Position numbers and translations under genes: made by a program. Positions 7,768 to 14,912 of a DNA stretch of 17,778 nucleotides are shown here, one piece after another (position 1 is the stretch's first letter; every line of letters starts with the position of its first letter). The notes below the pieces were generated by a model. The model did no database searches. It was given only the letters and a program-made list of their open reading frames with translations, and was not told the DNA's origin. The stretch is from an uncultured Pseudogracilibacillus sp. (GTDB lineage: Bacteria; Bacillota; Bacilli; Bacillales; Amphibacillaceae), in NCBI GenBank assembly GCA_937960785.1, contig CALGOZ010000006.1, forward strand, positions 1 to 17,778, in the 5' to 3' direction.

Positions 7768-7806
7768 ATCGTAAATCGCCTGAAGCAACAACGAAACGAT
7801 TACGAT
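7768..7806 (-). promoter_or_regulatory. 5' stem-loop of the alaS leader RNA (candidate attenuator)
   Basis: Near the predicted 5' end of the alaS transcript, ATCGTAATCG (plus strand 7797-7806) can pair with CGATTTACGAT (7768-7778). This gives a 10-bp stem with one bulged A and an 18-nt loop. The loop and stem edge contain TTCAGGCG (plus 7777-7784), which can pair with CGCTGAG, the 3' arm of the downstream terminator (7725-7731), with one bulged G. That would be a mutually exclusive antiterminator. No T-box consensus (AGGGTGGNACCGCG type) is present, although many Firmicute alaS genes have one. The folding was done by eye. Confidence 0.4.
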
Positions 7807-7820
7807 TTAAGGTTAACGTT

Positions 7821-7849
7821 AGTATATGAAACTGGTCATTAATTGTCAA
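7821..7849 (-). promoter_or_regulatory. Sigma-A promoter of alaS
   Basis: On the minus strand, a perfect -35 TTGACA (plus 7844-7849), a 17-nt spacer and a TATACT -10 (plus 7821-7826). Transcription would start near 7814, giving a leader of about 134 nt. The promoter overlaps the last codons of yrrI. Confidence 0.85.
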
Positions 7850-8900
7850 CGCATTCCTCCTTTTGTCTAAGAATGCTAACGATTGCTGCACGGACAACCA
7901 TCACTAAAGGAATTGCAAGAAGCATTGCAATTATTCCGCCGATTTCACTGCTAACTAACAAAATTAAAATAATAACAATCGGATGTAAATTAGCTGTCTT
8001 TCCCATAATGTAAGGGGACAGAAGCGAGCTTTCAATTAACTGAACGACAATCGCAATTACAATTACGTAGAGAACGAGTTGCCAAGATGTCGCAAGGGCG
8101 ATTGTCGCAGCTGGAATCGTCCCGATAATCGGTCCGAAGTATGGTATGATATTCATCACACCCATAAAGACCGATAATACGAAGGCATATTTTAAACCAA
8201 TTAACTGAAATAACAAAAGCGACAAAACCGTAATAAAAAAAGAGAGAAGTAGCTGAGCACGAACGTAATGGCCAAAAGCTTCATGTACATCCTCAAATAA
8301 ATGACGTAGAAATTTTTCATATCGGTTCGGTACAAAGTGATAAAAATAATCCCGGAGTGTTCGTTCATCTTTTAACATGTAAAAAACTAATACTGGAATC
8401 ATTAAATAACGTATAAAATCATCAAAAAGCGAAAGCGCTCGGTCAACTAACCGATCGATAAATCCCTCTACGGATTGTTCTACATTGAGCATAATCGAAT
8501 CGATTGGGATATGCAATGCTTCCGGTAAAAATGAAATCGATTCATATAACGATCGACTCATCGCTTCATAAAGAAGAACGAGTTCCGGAAGTTGTTCAAG
8601 CAACTCTTGTAACTCCAGCACTAATACCGGTAATCCATGATAAAGAATTGTTGCAACAACACTAATTAAAAGAATAAACACAACGACAATCGCACTCATT
8701 CGATGCATATTTAGTCGCTCGGTCAACACTTTTATGATCGGATGTAATAAATAACTAATAAGTAATGAAATTAGAAAAGGTACAAAAACGTTTCCGAAGA
8801 AGGAAAATCCAATCTGGAAAATTGGCCAAGCAACATATATAAAACTTACAAGAAGAAGACTAGCTATTGTAATTAAAAAGAAACGACCGTAATTTGTCAT
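7839..8900 (-). CDS. yrrI: AI-2E family transporter-like membrane protein (YrrI)
   Basis: The 353-residue polytopic membrane protein belongs to the AI-2E transporter (PerM/YdiK/TqsA) family. Hydrophobic segments appear around 7-27, 34-56, 67-90, 155-175, 213-235, 238-262, 268-300 and 305-340. A long soluble central part lies at about 90-210 (LPELVLLYEAMSRSLYESIS onward). Family signatures visible are the MGVMNIIPYFGPIIGTIPA region and the late ESSLLSPYIMGKTANLHPI stretch. The substrate is unknown; relatives range from autoinducer-2 exporters to Na+/H+ antiporters. The SD (AAAGTAGGT, one mismatch) precedes the ATG by about 7 nt. It lies inside the 3' arm of the stem-loop at 8901-8952. The alaS promoter overlaps its stop codon. 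Confidence 0.88.
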   Translation of the reverse strand: MTNYGRFFLITIASLLLVSFIYVAWPIFQIGFSFFGNVFVPFLISLLISYLLHPIIKVLTERLNMHRMSAIVVVFILLISVVATILYHGLPVLVLELQELLEQLPELVLLYEAMSRSLYESISFLPEALHIPIDSIMLNVEQSVEGFIDRLVDRALSLFDDFIRYLMIPVLVFYMLKDERTLRDYFYHFVPNRYEKFLRHLFEDVHEAFGHYVRAQLLLSFFITVLSLLLFQLIGLKYAFVLSVFMGVMNIIPYFGPIIGTIPAATIALATSWQLVLYVIVIAIVVQLIESSLLSPYIMGKTANLHPIVIILILLVSSEIGGIIAMLLAIPLVMVVRAAIVSILRQKEECVDN

Positions 8901-8952
8901 CGAATAAACCTACTTTTCTTTTTAGTATGAGTGTTCAAAAGTAGGTTATTCG
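8901..8952 (-). other. Stem-loop covering the yrrI ribosome-binding site
   Basis: The arms CGAATAAACCTACTTTT (8901-8917) and AAAAGTAGGTTATTCG (8937-8952) are complementary over 16 bp apart from one bulged A. The spacer is 19 nt. On the minus-strand mRNA the 3' arm holds the SD of yrrI and ends directly at the ATG (8898-8900). No U-tract follows on that strand. On the plus strand TCTTTTAT follows, but no plus-strand gene ends here. Confidence 0.7.
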
Positions 8953-8963
8953 TCTTTTATCAA

Positions 8964-11339
8964 CTATAGAAAGTCGTAAGGGGAAAGAGTTGAATCGTCG
9001 TAATCTTCATCCTCTCTTAAACTGTCGAGATCTAAAAGGACATCTGTTTCTAACTCTTCCTGCTTTAACGCACGTTTTTCCTCTACTGTTTGTGCTTCTT
9101 TTTGTAAATCGGCCTTTAAATATTCAACTAATGTTGAGTAGCGATTGTTCGTATCAATTGTATGAATACCCCTCATAAAAGCTTCTACCTCTCCACAGAC
9201 GATTAAAGAATCGGTACTCCGAGTAATTGCGGTATAAAGTAAGTTCTTTCGTAACATGCGACGATGTTGGGAGACAACAGGTAAAATGACGTTCGGAAAT
9301 TCACTACCTTGGGCTTTATGAATAGATATACAGTAGGCTAATGTAAAGTTTAAATAGTCATTCCGATGATAAGTCACTTCTTTGTCGTCAAATTGAATGA
9401 CAATTTTCTCCTCGTTATCGTCGGATTCCTTAGCGGAAAATATATGAATAATTTTTCCGATATCTCCATTATATACCCCATCTTCGGGCTGGTTTACTAA
9501 TTGCAATACTCGATCTCCTACCCGATATGTTACTTCATTAATCGTCCGTTCCCTTTTACCTTGTTGTTTTGGATTCATTAGTTGTTGTAAATGTTGATTA
9601 ATATAATCAATACCAGCTGTTGTACGATACATCGGAGCTAATACTTGTAATTGATCTTGGTCGATTCCTTTTTCCTTGGCCCGGTGAAAAATCGACTCAA
9701 GCACATCGATCACTTGATGAGCTTGACATTCGATAAAGCTAAAGTCCTTTTCTTTTTTAACATCTTCTTCTGTAATTTCATCTCGTTTAATTAAATGGGC
9801 TAAATCGATAATTTTCGACCCTTCCTTTTGTCGATATACTTCTTGTAACTGAACGACTGGAAGTTGTCCACTTGCTAATAAATCAGCAAGCACTTGACCC
9901 GGACCAACAGAAGGTAGTTGGTCTTCATCACCGACAATTAAGACATGCATATCGTCTGGCACTGCTTTAAATAAATGATAAGCTAAAACAGTATCGACCA
10001 TGGAGAACTCATCGATGACAAGAAGTCTACCTTGTAATGGCTCGTGTTCATTTCGTTCAAAAAATACATGCCCATCCCAGCCGAGGAGCCGATGTATTGT
10101 CATCGCACGAATGCCTGTCGATTCTTCTAACCTTTTTGCAGCCCGACCAGTTGGAGCTGTTAAAATAAACGGATAATCGTCTTCACTATCATAATCATGT
10201 CGATAAATCGATAAATTATGGAGCCTTGCGTAAGTCTTTACAATTCCTTTTACAACGGTCGTTTTTCCAGTGCCAGGACCACCGGTTAAAATCATTAATG
10301 GCGATTGGATTGCTTTTTTAATCGCATGGAATTGCTCGTTGCCGTAATTAATTTTTTCTTCTTCTTCGATTTCTCCGACAATTTCCATTAATTCAGCATC
10401 GGTCGTTGAATTGTTATGTTCAACGGTTAATAGTTGCTTTAATCGTTCGCTTAAACCTTTTTCTGAAACATATAAACTCGGTAGATATATTCGTTCTTTT
10501 TGCTCTTTAATGCGATCTGATTCGATTAAAGTTTGAATTGCTTCATCTAACCTATCCTCTGTAATTGAATCGACGGTTAAAATTCGCCTCATCTCAGCTT
10601 TACAAAGATCTTTCGGTAAGTAGACATGACCGTCACTTGCTTTTTCTTGTAATGCATAATAACAACTTGCTTGAATCCGATTGGGATTATCTTTTTTTAA
10701 ATTGTTCATCTCTGCAATTTTATCGGCATTTAAAAACCCAAAGCCTTCTACTTCAAAGACGAAACGGTAGGGGTTTTCTTTTAAAATTTGTAATGTCTCT
10801 TCACGATACAAACGGTATAAGGTTTGGGCCATTTTTAATCCGATTCCATATTTGGTCACTTCGACAGCAACTTGTTCAAAACCTTGGTTTTCCGTTAATT
10901 TTTCATATAAGTTGCGTTTAACGTTATTACTTATGTAAGGTACATGATCGAGGGCCTGTTTATCGTTTATAATCTTTGTAATCGCTTGTTCTCCTAGGGC
11001 GTCAACGATTCGGGTCGCTGTTTTCTTTCCGACCCCGGGAAATAAATCGCTTGATAAATAGCGAATGACGGCATCTTTCGTTTCTGGAATAAAAGTTTGA
11101 TACGAATCGATATCGTATTGGATTCCAAATTTCGGATGATTAACGAGTCTCCCGTAAAAGTTGTATACTACACCCTTTTGTAATTGAATGAAATTACCTT
11201 TTCCGACAATCTCTTTTTCCTCATATGGTTCGTTTGTTTCGTGAATTTTAATTTTTGCGATGGAAAAGTGATCGACACTATTTTCATAAATCGTAAAAAT
11301 TACCTCTCCACGAATAAAACGATCGACTTCCTCTGTCAC
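8964..11339 (-). CDS. recD2: ATP-dependent 5'-3' DNA helicase RecD2
   Basis: Superfamily 1B helicase without RecBC partners, involved in DNA repair and replication-fork progression in Bacillus. The 791-residue product has an N-terminal OB-like domain (about 8-80) and tandem helix-hairpin-helix elements, including FPGVGKKTATRIVDALG at 100-116. The helicase core contains Walker A GGPGTGKTT (353-361), motif Ia TAPTGRAAKRL (394-404), Walker B VIDEFSM (442-448) and motif III GDEDQLPSVGPG (470-481). Late motifs are SIHKAQGSEF and YTAITRS. An acidic tail follows. The start is GTG at 11337-11339 with the SD AGGAGG 8 nt upstream. yrrB ends 24 nt before it, so co-transcription is likely. The yrrI stem-loop follows the stop codon. 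Confidence 0.95.
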   Translation of the reverse strand: MTEEVDRFIRGEVIFTIYENSVDHFSIAKIKIHETNEPYEEKEIVGKGNFIQLQKGVVYNFYGRLVNHPKFGIQYDIDSYQTFIPETKDAVIRYLSSDLFPGVGKKTATRIVDALGEQAITKIINDKQALDHVPYISNNVKRNLYEKLTENQGFEQVAVEVTKYGIGLKMAQTLYRLYREETLQILKENPYRFVFEVEGFGFLNADKIAEMNNLKKDNPNRIQASCYYALQEKASDGHVYLPKDLCKAEMRRILTVDSITEDRLDEAIQTLIESDRIKEQKERIYLPSLYVSEKGLSERLKQLLTVEHNNSTTDAELMEIVGEIEEEEKINYGNEQFHAIKKAIQSPLMILTGGPGTGKTTVVKGIVKTYARLHNLSIYRHDYDSEDDYPFILTAPTGRAAKRLEESTGIRAMTIHRLLGWDGHVFFERNEHEPLQGRLLVIDEFSMVDTVLAYHLFKAVPDDMHVLIVGDEDQLPSVGPGQVLADLLASGQLPVVQLQEVYRQKEGSKIIDLAHLIKRDEITEEDVKKEKDFSFIECQAHQVIDVLESIFHRAKEKGIDQDQLQVLAPMYRTTAGIDYINQHLQQLMNPKQQGKRERTINEVTYRVGDRVLQLVNQPEDGVYNGDIGKIIHIFSAKESDDNEEKIVIQFDDKEVTYHRNDYLNFTLAYCISIHKAQGSEFPNVILPVVSQHRRMLRKNLLYTAITRSTDSLIVCGEVEAFMRGIHTIDTNNRYSTLVEYLKADLQKEAQTVEEKRALKQEELETDVLLDLDSLREDEDYDDSTLSPYDFL

Positions 11340-11363
11340 TTCCCCTACCTCCTCTTAAAAATA

Positions 11364-12017
11364 TCATTCGTCTTTTTCTGTCATTTGTTTTAGCGCTTTT
11401 TCTGCAAGTTTATGATCCGGTTGTAATTGTAACGTCTTTTTAAGTAAGGAAAAACCTTCCTCAAAACGATTAGTTTGAATATGTACGATTGCTAAGTTAT
11501 ACATTGCATCGGCATGGTTCTTATCTAATGAGAGTACGTTTTCGAAAACTTCTTCCGCCATTGTAAAATGTTCTAACTTCGCTAAAGCTAGGCCATATTG
11601 GAATAAATATGTCGTATCTTCCTTTAACTCTGTCGCTCGTTGTAAAAAAGGTAGAGCGAGAAGTGGATTTTTCAAATTTAGATAAGCCATTCCAGTTAAA
11701 TAATAAACGTGGGGATCTTCCATTTCTAACGCGATACAAGCTCGTAAAGCGGTCGCTGCTTCTTTGTACTTTCCCCGTTCATAATGAAGCGAAGCTAAGC
11801 CGTAATGAGCTGTGGCCATCTTTTCATCGAGCTGTAATGCTTGTAAGAAAAATCTCTCCGCCTCTTCATACTGATTATGATCGAAAAGTAATGTACCTAA
11901 ATTAACATAGTGAAGTGGATTTTCCGGTTCTTTTTCCACTGCTTCTAACAATAATTGTACTGCTTCTTCGACTTTATTTTCTTTAACTAATCGAGCAACC
12001 TGTTCTGCATAATCCAT
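11364..12017 (-). CDS. yrrB: Tetratricopeptide-repeat protein YrrB
   Basis: The 217-residue protein is built almost entirely of about six 34-residue TPR units (roughly 2-35, 36-69, 70-103, 104-137, 138-171, 172-205). TPR consensus residues are clear, for example HYVNLGTLLFDHNQYEEAERFF. It has no signal peptide or membrane segment, so it is a cytosolic protein-protein interaction scaffold. The partner is unknown. An in-frame ATG exists 21 codons upstream, but it lies inside the stem-loop region. The chosen ATG (12015-12017) has an AAGGGGAG SD 6 nt upstream and agrees with the usual start of the TPR array. It sits between mnmA and recD2, the conserved Bacillus order. Confidence 0.9.
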   Translation of the reverse strand: MDYAEQVARLVKENKVEEAVQLLLEAVEKEPENPLHYVNLGTLLFDHNQYEEAERFFLQALQLDEKMATAHYGLASLHYERGKYKEAATALRACIALEMEDPHVYYLTGMAYLNLKNPLLALPFLQRATELKEDTTYLFQYGLALAKLEHFTMAEEVFENVLSLDKNHADAMYNLAIVHIQTNRFEEGFSLLKKTLQLQPDHKLAEKALKQMTEKDE

Positions 12018-12038
12018 CTTTAACTCCCCTTCAATGGC

Positions 12039-12076
12039 ATAAAGACTATGCCACGAGCAATTAGCATAGTCTTTAT
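12039..12076 (-). other. Perfect stem-loop between mnmA and yrrB
   Basis: The 13-base arms ATAAAGACTATGC (12039-12051) and GCATAGTCTTTAT (12064-12076) are perfectly complementary around a 12-nt loop. On the minus strand the 5' arm includes the mnmA stop codon TAA (12073-12075). After the stem comes GCCATTG rather than a U-tract; only the CUUUAU at the end of the stem is U-rich. It could be a weak terminator or an mRNA-processing or stability element. The yrrB SD (AAGGGGAG) is outside it. Confidence 0.7.
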
Positions 12077-13173
12077 CCAACGTAACGTAAATGTTTTTCG
12101 TTTTTCATTACACGTTCGATTGTTCCACCGCCAAGACACACCTCTCCGTCATAGAAGACAACTGCTTGACCTGGCGTAATCGCCCTTTGTTCAGTCTCGA
12201 AGGAAACATGAACGGAACCGTCTTCTAATTGTTCGACATGTACAGGACTATCTTTTTGACGATAACGGAACTTCGCTGTGCAATGAAATGCTTCTGGTAC
12301 ATCATTAATCCAATTGACGTCTGTAGCGATTAAGCTGTCGGAATATAAATAAGGGTTATTGCTTCCCTGTTCGACATATAACGTATTTGTTTCCAAATCT
12401 TTTCCAACGACAAACCACGGCTCCCCGGCCCCACCGATACCAAGTCCATGACGTTGACCGATTGTATAATACATTAATCCGTCATGAGTACCTTTTACCT
12501 CTCCGTCCATCGTCTTCATTTCACCTGGCTGGGCTGGTAAATATTCACTTAAAAACGCTTTGAAATCTTTTTCACCGATAAAGCAAATTCCCGTACTATC
12601 TTTCTTATGAGCTGTTGCTAAATTATGCTCGGCAGCAATTTTACGTACTTCGGCTTTTTCCAAATGGCCAAGTGGAAACATTACTTTTTCTAATACATCG
12701 CTTGTCAATTGATTTAAAAAGTAAGATTGATCCTTGGATGTATCCTTTCCACGTAGAAGTTCTACCTTACCATTTTCGCGACGAATTTGTGCATAATGGC
12801 CTGTAGCGACGTAATCTGCTCCGATTGACAAGGCGTAATCTAAAAATGCTTTAAACTTAATCTCCTTATTACACATGACATCTGGATTTGGTGTACGGCC
12901 TTTTTTATACTCGTCTAAAAAGTAGGTAAACACTTTATCCCAATATTCTTTTTCAAAGTTAACGGAATAATATGGAATACCAATTTGTTCAGCGACTCGT
13001 ACGACATCTTCATAATCCAAGGTCGCTGTACAAACTCCTCTTTCATCGGTATCATCCCAATTTTTCATAAAGACTCCAACGACATCATAACCTTGTTCTT
13101 TTAATAATAAAGCTGCTACTGAAGAGTCGACACCTCCACTCATTCCGACGACGACTCGAGTATTACGATTCAT
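12073..13173 (-). CDS. mnmA: tRNA-specific 2-thiouridylase MnmA
   Basis: Adenylates U34 of Lys, Glu and Gln tRNAs and installs sulfur to give s2U. The 366-residue product has the PP-loop GMSGGVDSS at 10-18, the first catalytic Cys101 in NPDVMCNKEIKF, and the second Cys197 in STGICFIGEKDF. The tRNA-binding and C-terminal beta-barrel domains follow (YYTIGQRHGLGIGG, ITPGQAVVFYDGEVCLGGGTI). An upstream in-frame ATG would add six residues, but it overlaps the iscS stop and the SD. The ATG at 13171-13173 is chosen because AAAGGAGG lies 7 nt before it. The iscS stop is 14 nt upstream. Pairing with a dedicated cysteine desulfurase is the known Bacillus arrangement, in which YrvO passes sulfur directly to MnmA. 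Confidence 0.96.
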   Translation of the reverse strand: MNRNTRVVVGMSGGVDSSVAALLLKEQGYDVVGVFMKNWDDTDERGVCTATLDYEDVVRVAEQIGIPYYSVNFEKEYWDKVFTYFLDEYKKGRTPNPDVMCNKEIKFKAFLDYALSIGADYVATGHYAQIRRENGKVELLRGKDTSKDQSYFLNQLTSDVLEKVMFPLGHLEKAEVRKIAAEHNLATAHKKDSTGICFIGEKDFKAFLSEYLPAQPGEMKTMDGEVKGTHDGLMYYTIGQRHGLGIGGAGEPWFVVGKDLETNTLYVEQGSNNPYLYSDSLIATDVNWINDVPEAFHCTAKFRYRQKDSPVHVEQLEDGSVHVSFETEQRAITPGQAVVFYDGEVCLGGGTIERVMKNEKHLRYVG

Positions 13174-13187
13174 CTTTATGCCTCCTT

Positions 13188-14327
13188 TCATTCTTCTGTT
13201 AACCTTTTTACTACTTTAACGACAATTTCTGCTGCTTCTTTCACATTTTCCTCATCGTTCATCGAACCGAAACTAAAGCGGACAGCATTTGTAATCCGTT
13301 CGCTCCGCTTCCCATACATTGCCTTTAACACATGAGACGGTTCTAATGCGCCAGCGGCACAAGCACTTCCACTAGAAGCTGCAACACCTTCTAAGTCGAG
13401 ATTTGTAAGAAGTACATCGGATTTCGTACCTGGAAAACTAATATTTAAAATTGTCGGTAACGATTGCTCGCGATTTCCATTGATGTAATATTCAATCTCT
13501 GCATCTGTTAATGTCTGCAAAAATAGCTCCTTTAATCGTGCATAGTATTCATTATTTCTTCGTTTTTCTTCCATTGCAATTTTCGCTGCTAAATAAAAAC
13601 CATACGCACCGAATAAATTTTCCGTACCGGCGCGCTTTTGCCTTTCTTGTAAGCCACCGTACTGTAACTGTTGAATCGGCGTCTCTTCATTTACATATAA
13701 AAACCCAATCCCTTTTGGACCATTTATTTTATGGCCTGAAGCTGTTAGTAAATCGATTCCCATGTCTTCAACATCAAAGTCGATTAAACCATAAGCTTGC
13801 ACCGCATCGGTATGAAAGTAAGCTTGATGATCTTTTAATAGTTCACCGATTTCGGCAATAGGCTGAATAACACCTGTTTCATTATTTGCAGTCATTACTG
13901 AAACTAAAATTGTTTGATCCGTAAGTACTCGCTCTAACTCGCTAACATCGACACGTCCCTCTTCATCAACACGTAAATACGTAACGTGGAAACCCTGGCT
14001 TTGTAAATAATCCATTATATGGATAACAGCATGATGTTCTTGAGTCGTTGTAATAATATGATTACCTTTATGTTCATTTTCAAGGGCTGTGCCAATTACA
14101 GCTAAGTTATTCGCCTCTGTACCACCACTTGTAAAAACAATTTCGGATTCATCAGCACCAATCGTTTTAGCCAAATAACTTCTGGCTTCATTTAAGTAAG
14201 CGCGGGCCTCTCTACCGAACGAATGAATACTCGAAGGATTCCCAATCACTTTACGTTCTAAGTTATATACTTCTTTCAATACCGTTTCGTGAACAGGGGT
14301 AGTTGCCGCATGATCTAAATAAATCAA
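13188..14327 (-). CDS. yrvO: Cysteine desulfurase (IscS/NifS type, YrvO)
   Basis: PLP enzyme that converts cysteine to alanine and holds the sulfur as a persulfide. In B. subtilis the YrvO protein supplies MnmA for tRNA 2-thiolation. The 379-residue product has YLDHAATTPV at the N-terminus, the HH pair at 98-99 in QEHHAV, HTDAVQ (172-177), the PLP lysine K200 in SGHKINGPKG, and the catalytic Cys323 in SSGSACAAGALEPSHVL. The loop around the Cys is of the long, group I (IscS/NifS) type. The start is TTG at 14325-14327 with the SD AGGAGG 6 nt upstream. It lies 17 nt after cymR and 14 nt before mnmA, so all three probably form one unit regulated with cysteine status. Confidence 0.95.
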   Translation of the reverse strand: MIYLDHAATTPVHETVLKEVYNLERKVIGNPSSIHSFGREARAYLNEARSYLAKTIGADESEIVFTSGGTEANNLAVIGTALENEHKGNHIITTTQEHHAVIHIMDYLQSQGFHVTYLRVDEEGRVDVSELERVLTDQTILVSVMTANNETGVIQPIAEIGELLKDHQAYFHTDAVQAYGLIDFDVEDMGIDLLTASGHKINGPKGIGFLYVNEETPIQQLQYGGLQERQKRAGTENLFGAYGFYLAAKIAMEEKRRNNEYYARLKELFLQTLTDAEIEYYINGNREQSLPTILNISFPGTKSDVLLTNLDLEGVAASSGSACAAGALEPSHVLKAMYGKRSERITNAVRFSFGSMNDEENVKEAAEIVVKVVKRLTEE

Positions 14328-14344
14328 TCTAATCCTCCTATGCG

Positions 14345-14764
14345 TTAAATGTAAAACATATATTCATCATGAGGTTCTTCATCATCGTATTGTAATAAAT
14401 CTTCCAACGTCGTTGTATCGAGGACGTTTTTTATAACGTCACGAATTTGAATCCATAAAGCTTGTTGTGCTGGTTCTTCATCCTCTAGACCTTCAACGAG
14501 CGTAATCGGCCCTTCCAACACACGAATAATATCCCCCGTCGTAATATCCTTTGGCTCCTTTGCGAGTGTATAGCCTCCATAAGGCCCTCGCACACTACGG
14601 ATAAGCCCCGAATTCCGAAGGGGAGTAGCTAATTGTTCTAAATAATGATTCGATAAATTTTTTTGTTCAGCAATCGCTTTTAACGAAAGGGGACCTGCCC
14701 CATAATTTCTCGCAAGTTCAATCATTAACGTTAAACCATAACGACCTTTTGTAGAAATTTTCAA
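14345..14764 (-). CDS. cymR: Cysteine metabolism repressor CymR (Rrf2 family)
   Basis: Global repressor of cysteine-uptake and synthesis genes in Bacillus and Staphylococcus; it works in complex with CysK and responds to O-acetylserine. The 139-residue protein has an N-terminal winged helix-turn-helix (MKISTKGRYGLTLMIELARN, then LSNHYLEQLATPLRNSGLIRSVRGPYGGY) and a C-terminal dimerisation helix ending EYMFYI. It contains no cysteine, so it cannot be an Fe-S Rrf2 regulator such as IscR or NsrR. TTG at 14762-14764 is taken as start because GAGGTG precedes it by 5 nt and the MKISTKGRYG N-terminus matches the family. An upstream GTG overlaps the SD. rarA diverges from it. Confidence 0.93.
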   Translation of the reverse strand: MKISTKGRYGLTLMIELARNYGAGPLSLKAIAEQKNLSNHYLEQLATPLRNSGLIRSVRGPYGGYTLAKEPKDITTGDIIRVLEGPITLVEGLEDEEPAQQALWIQIRDVIKNVLDTTTLEDLLQYDDEEPHDEYMFYI

Positions 14765-14826
14765 AGTTAGCACCTCAATATTTATACTATAATTTCTGCT
14801 AAAAATTTTTTCATTATTTCTTTATT

Positions 14827-14835
14827 ATTATAGCA
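14827..14835 (-). promoter_or_regulatory. Extended -10 promoter element for cymR
   Basis: On the minus strand TGCTATAAT is a perfect extended -10 (TGnTATAAT). The start point would be near 14820, giving a leader of about 56 nt before the TTG codon. No good -35 lies at the expected spacing, which is tolerated for extended -10 promoters. A second TATAGT lies nearer the gene. Confidence 0.5.
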
Positions 14836-14912
14836 TGAACAAGCTCCTTCTTGCATTTTAACACATTAATAGATACGCTAAAGAAAATTGATTCCGTAAA
14901 GGATGTTGCAAC

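Noticed and set aside
7681..7838. T-box riboswitch upstream of alaS
   Set aside because: The leader is too short, and the T-box sequence that should overlap the 5' side of the terminator is absent.
12018..12080. N-terminal extension of YrrB by 21 residues
   Set aside because: The upstream ATG falls within the intergenic stem-loop and overlaps the mnmA stop. The downstream ATG has a strong SD and begins the TPR array.
14345..14764. Fe-S type Rrf2 regulator (IscR-like) because it sits upstream of a cysteine desulfurase
   Set aside because: The protein has no cysteine at all and closely follows the CymR pattern, including the MKISTKGRYGL start and EYMFYI end.
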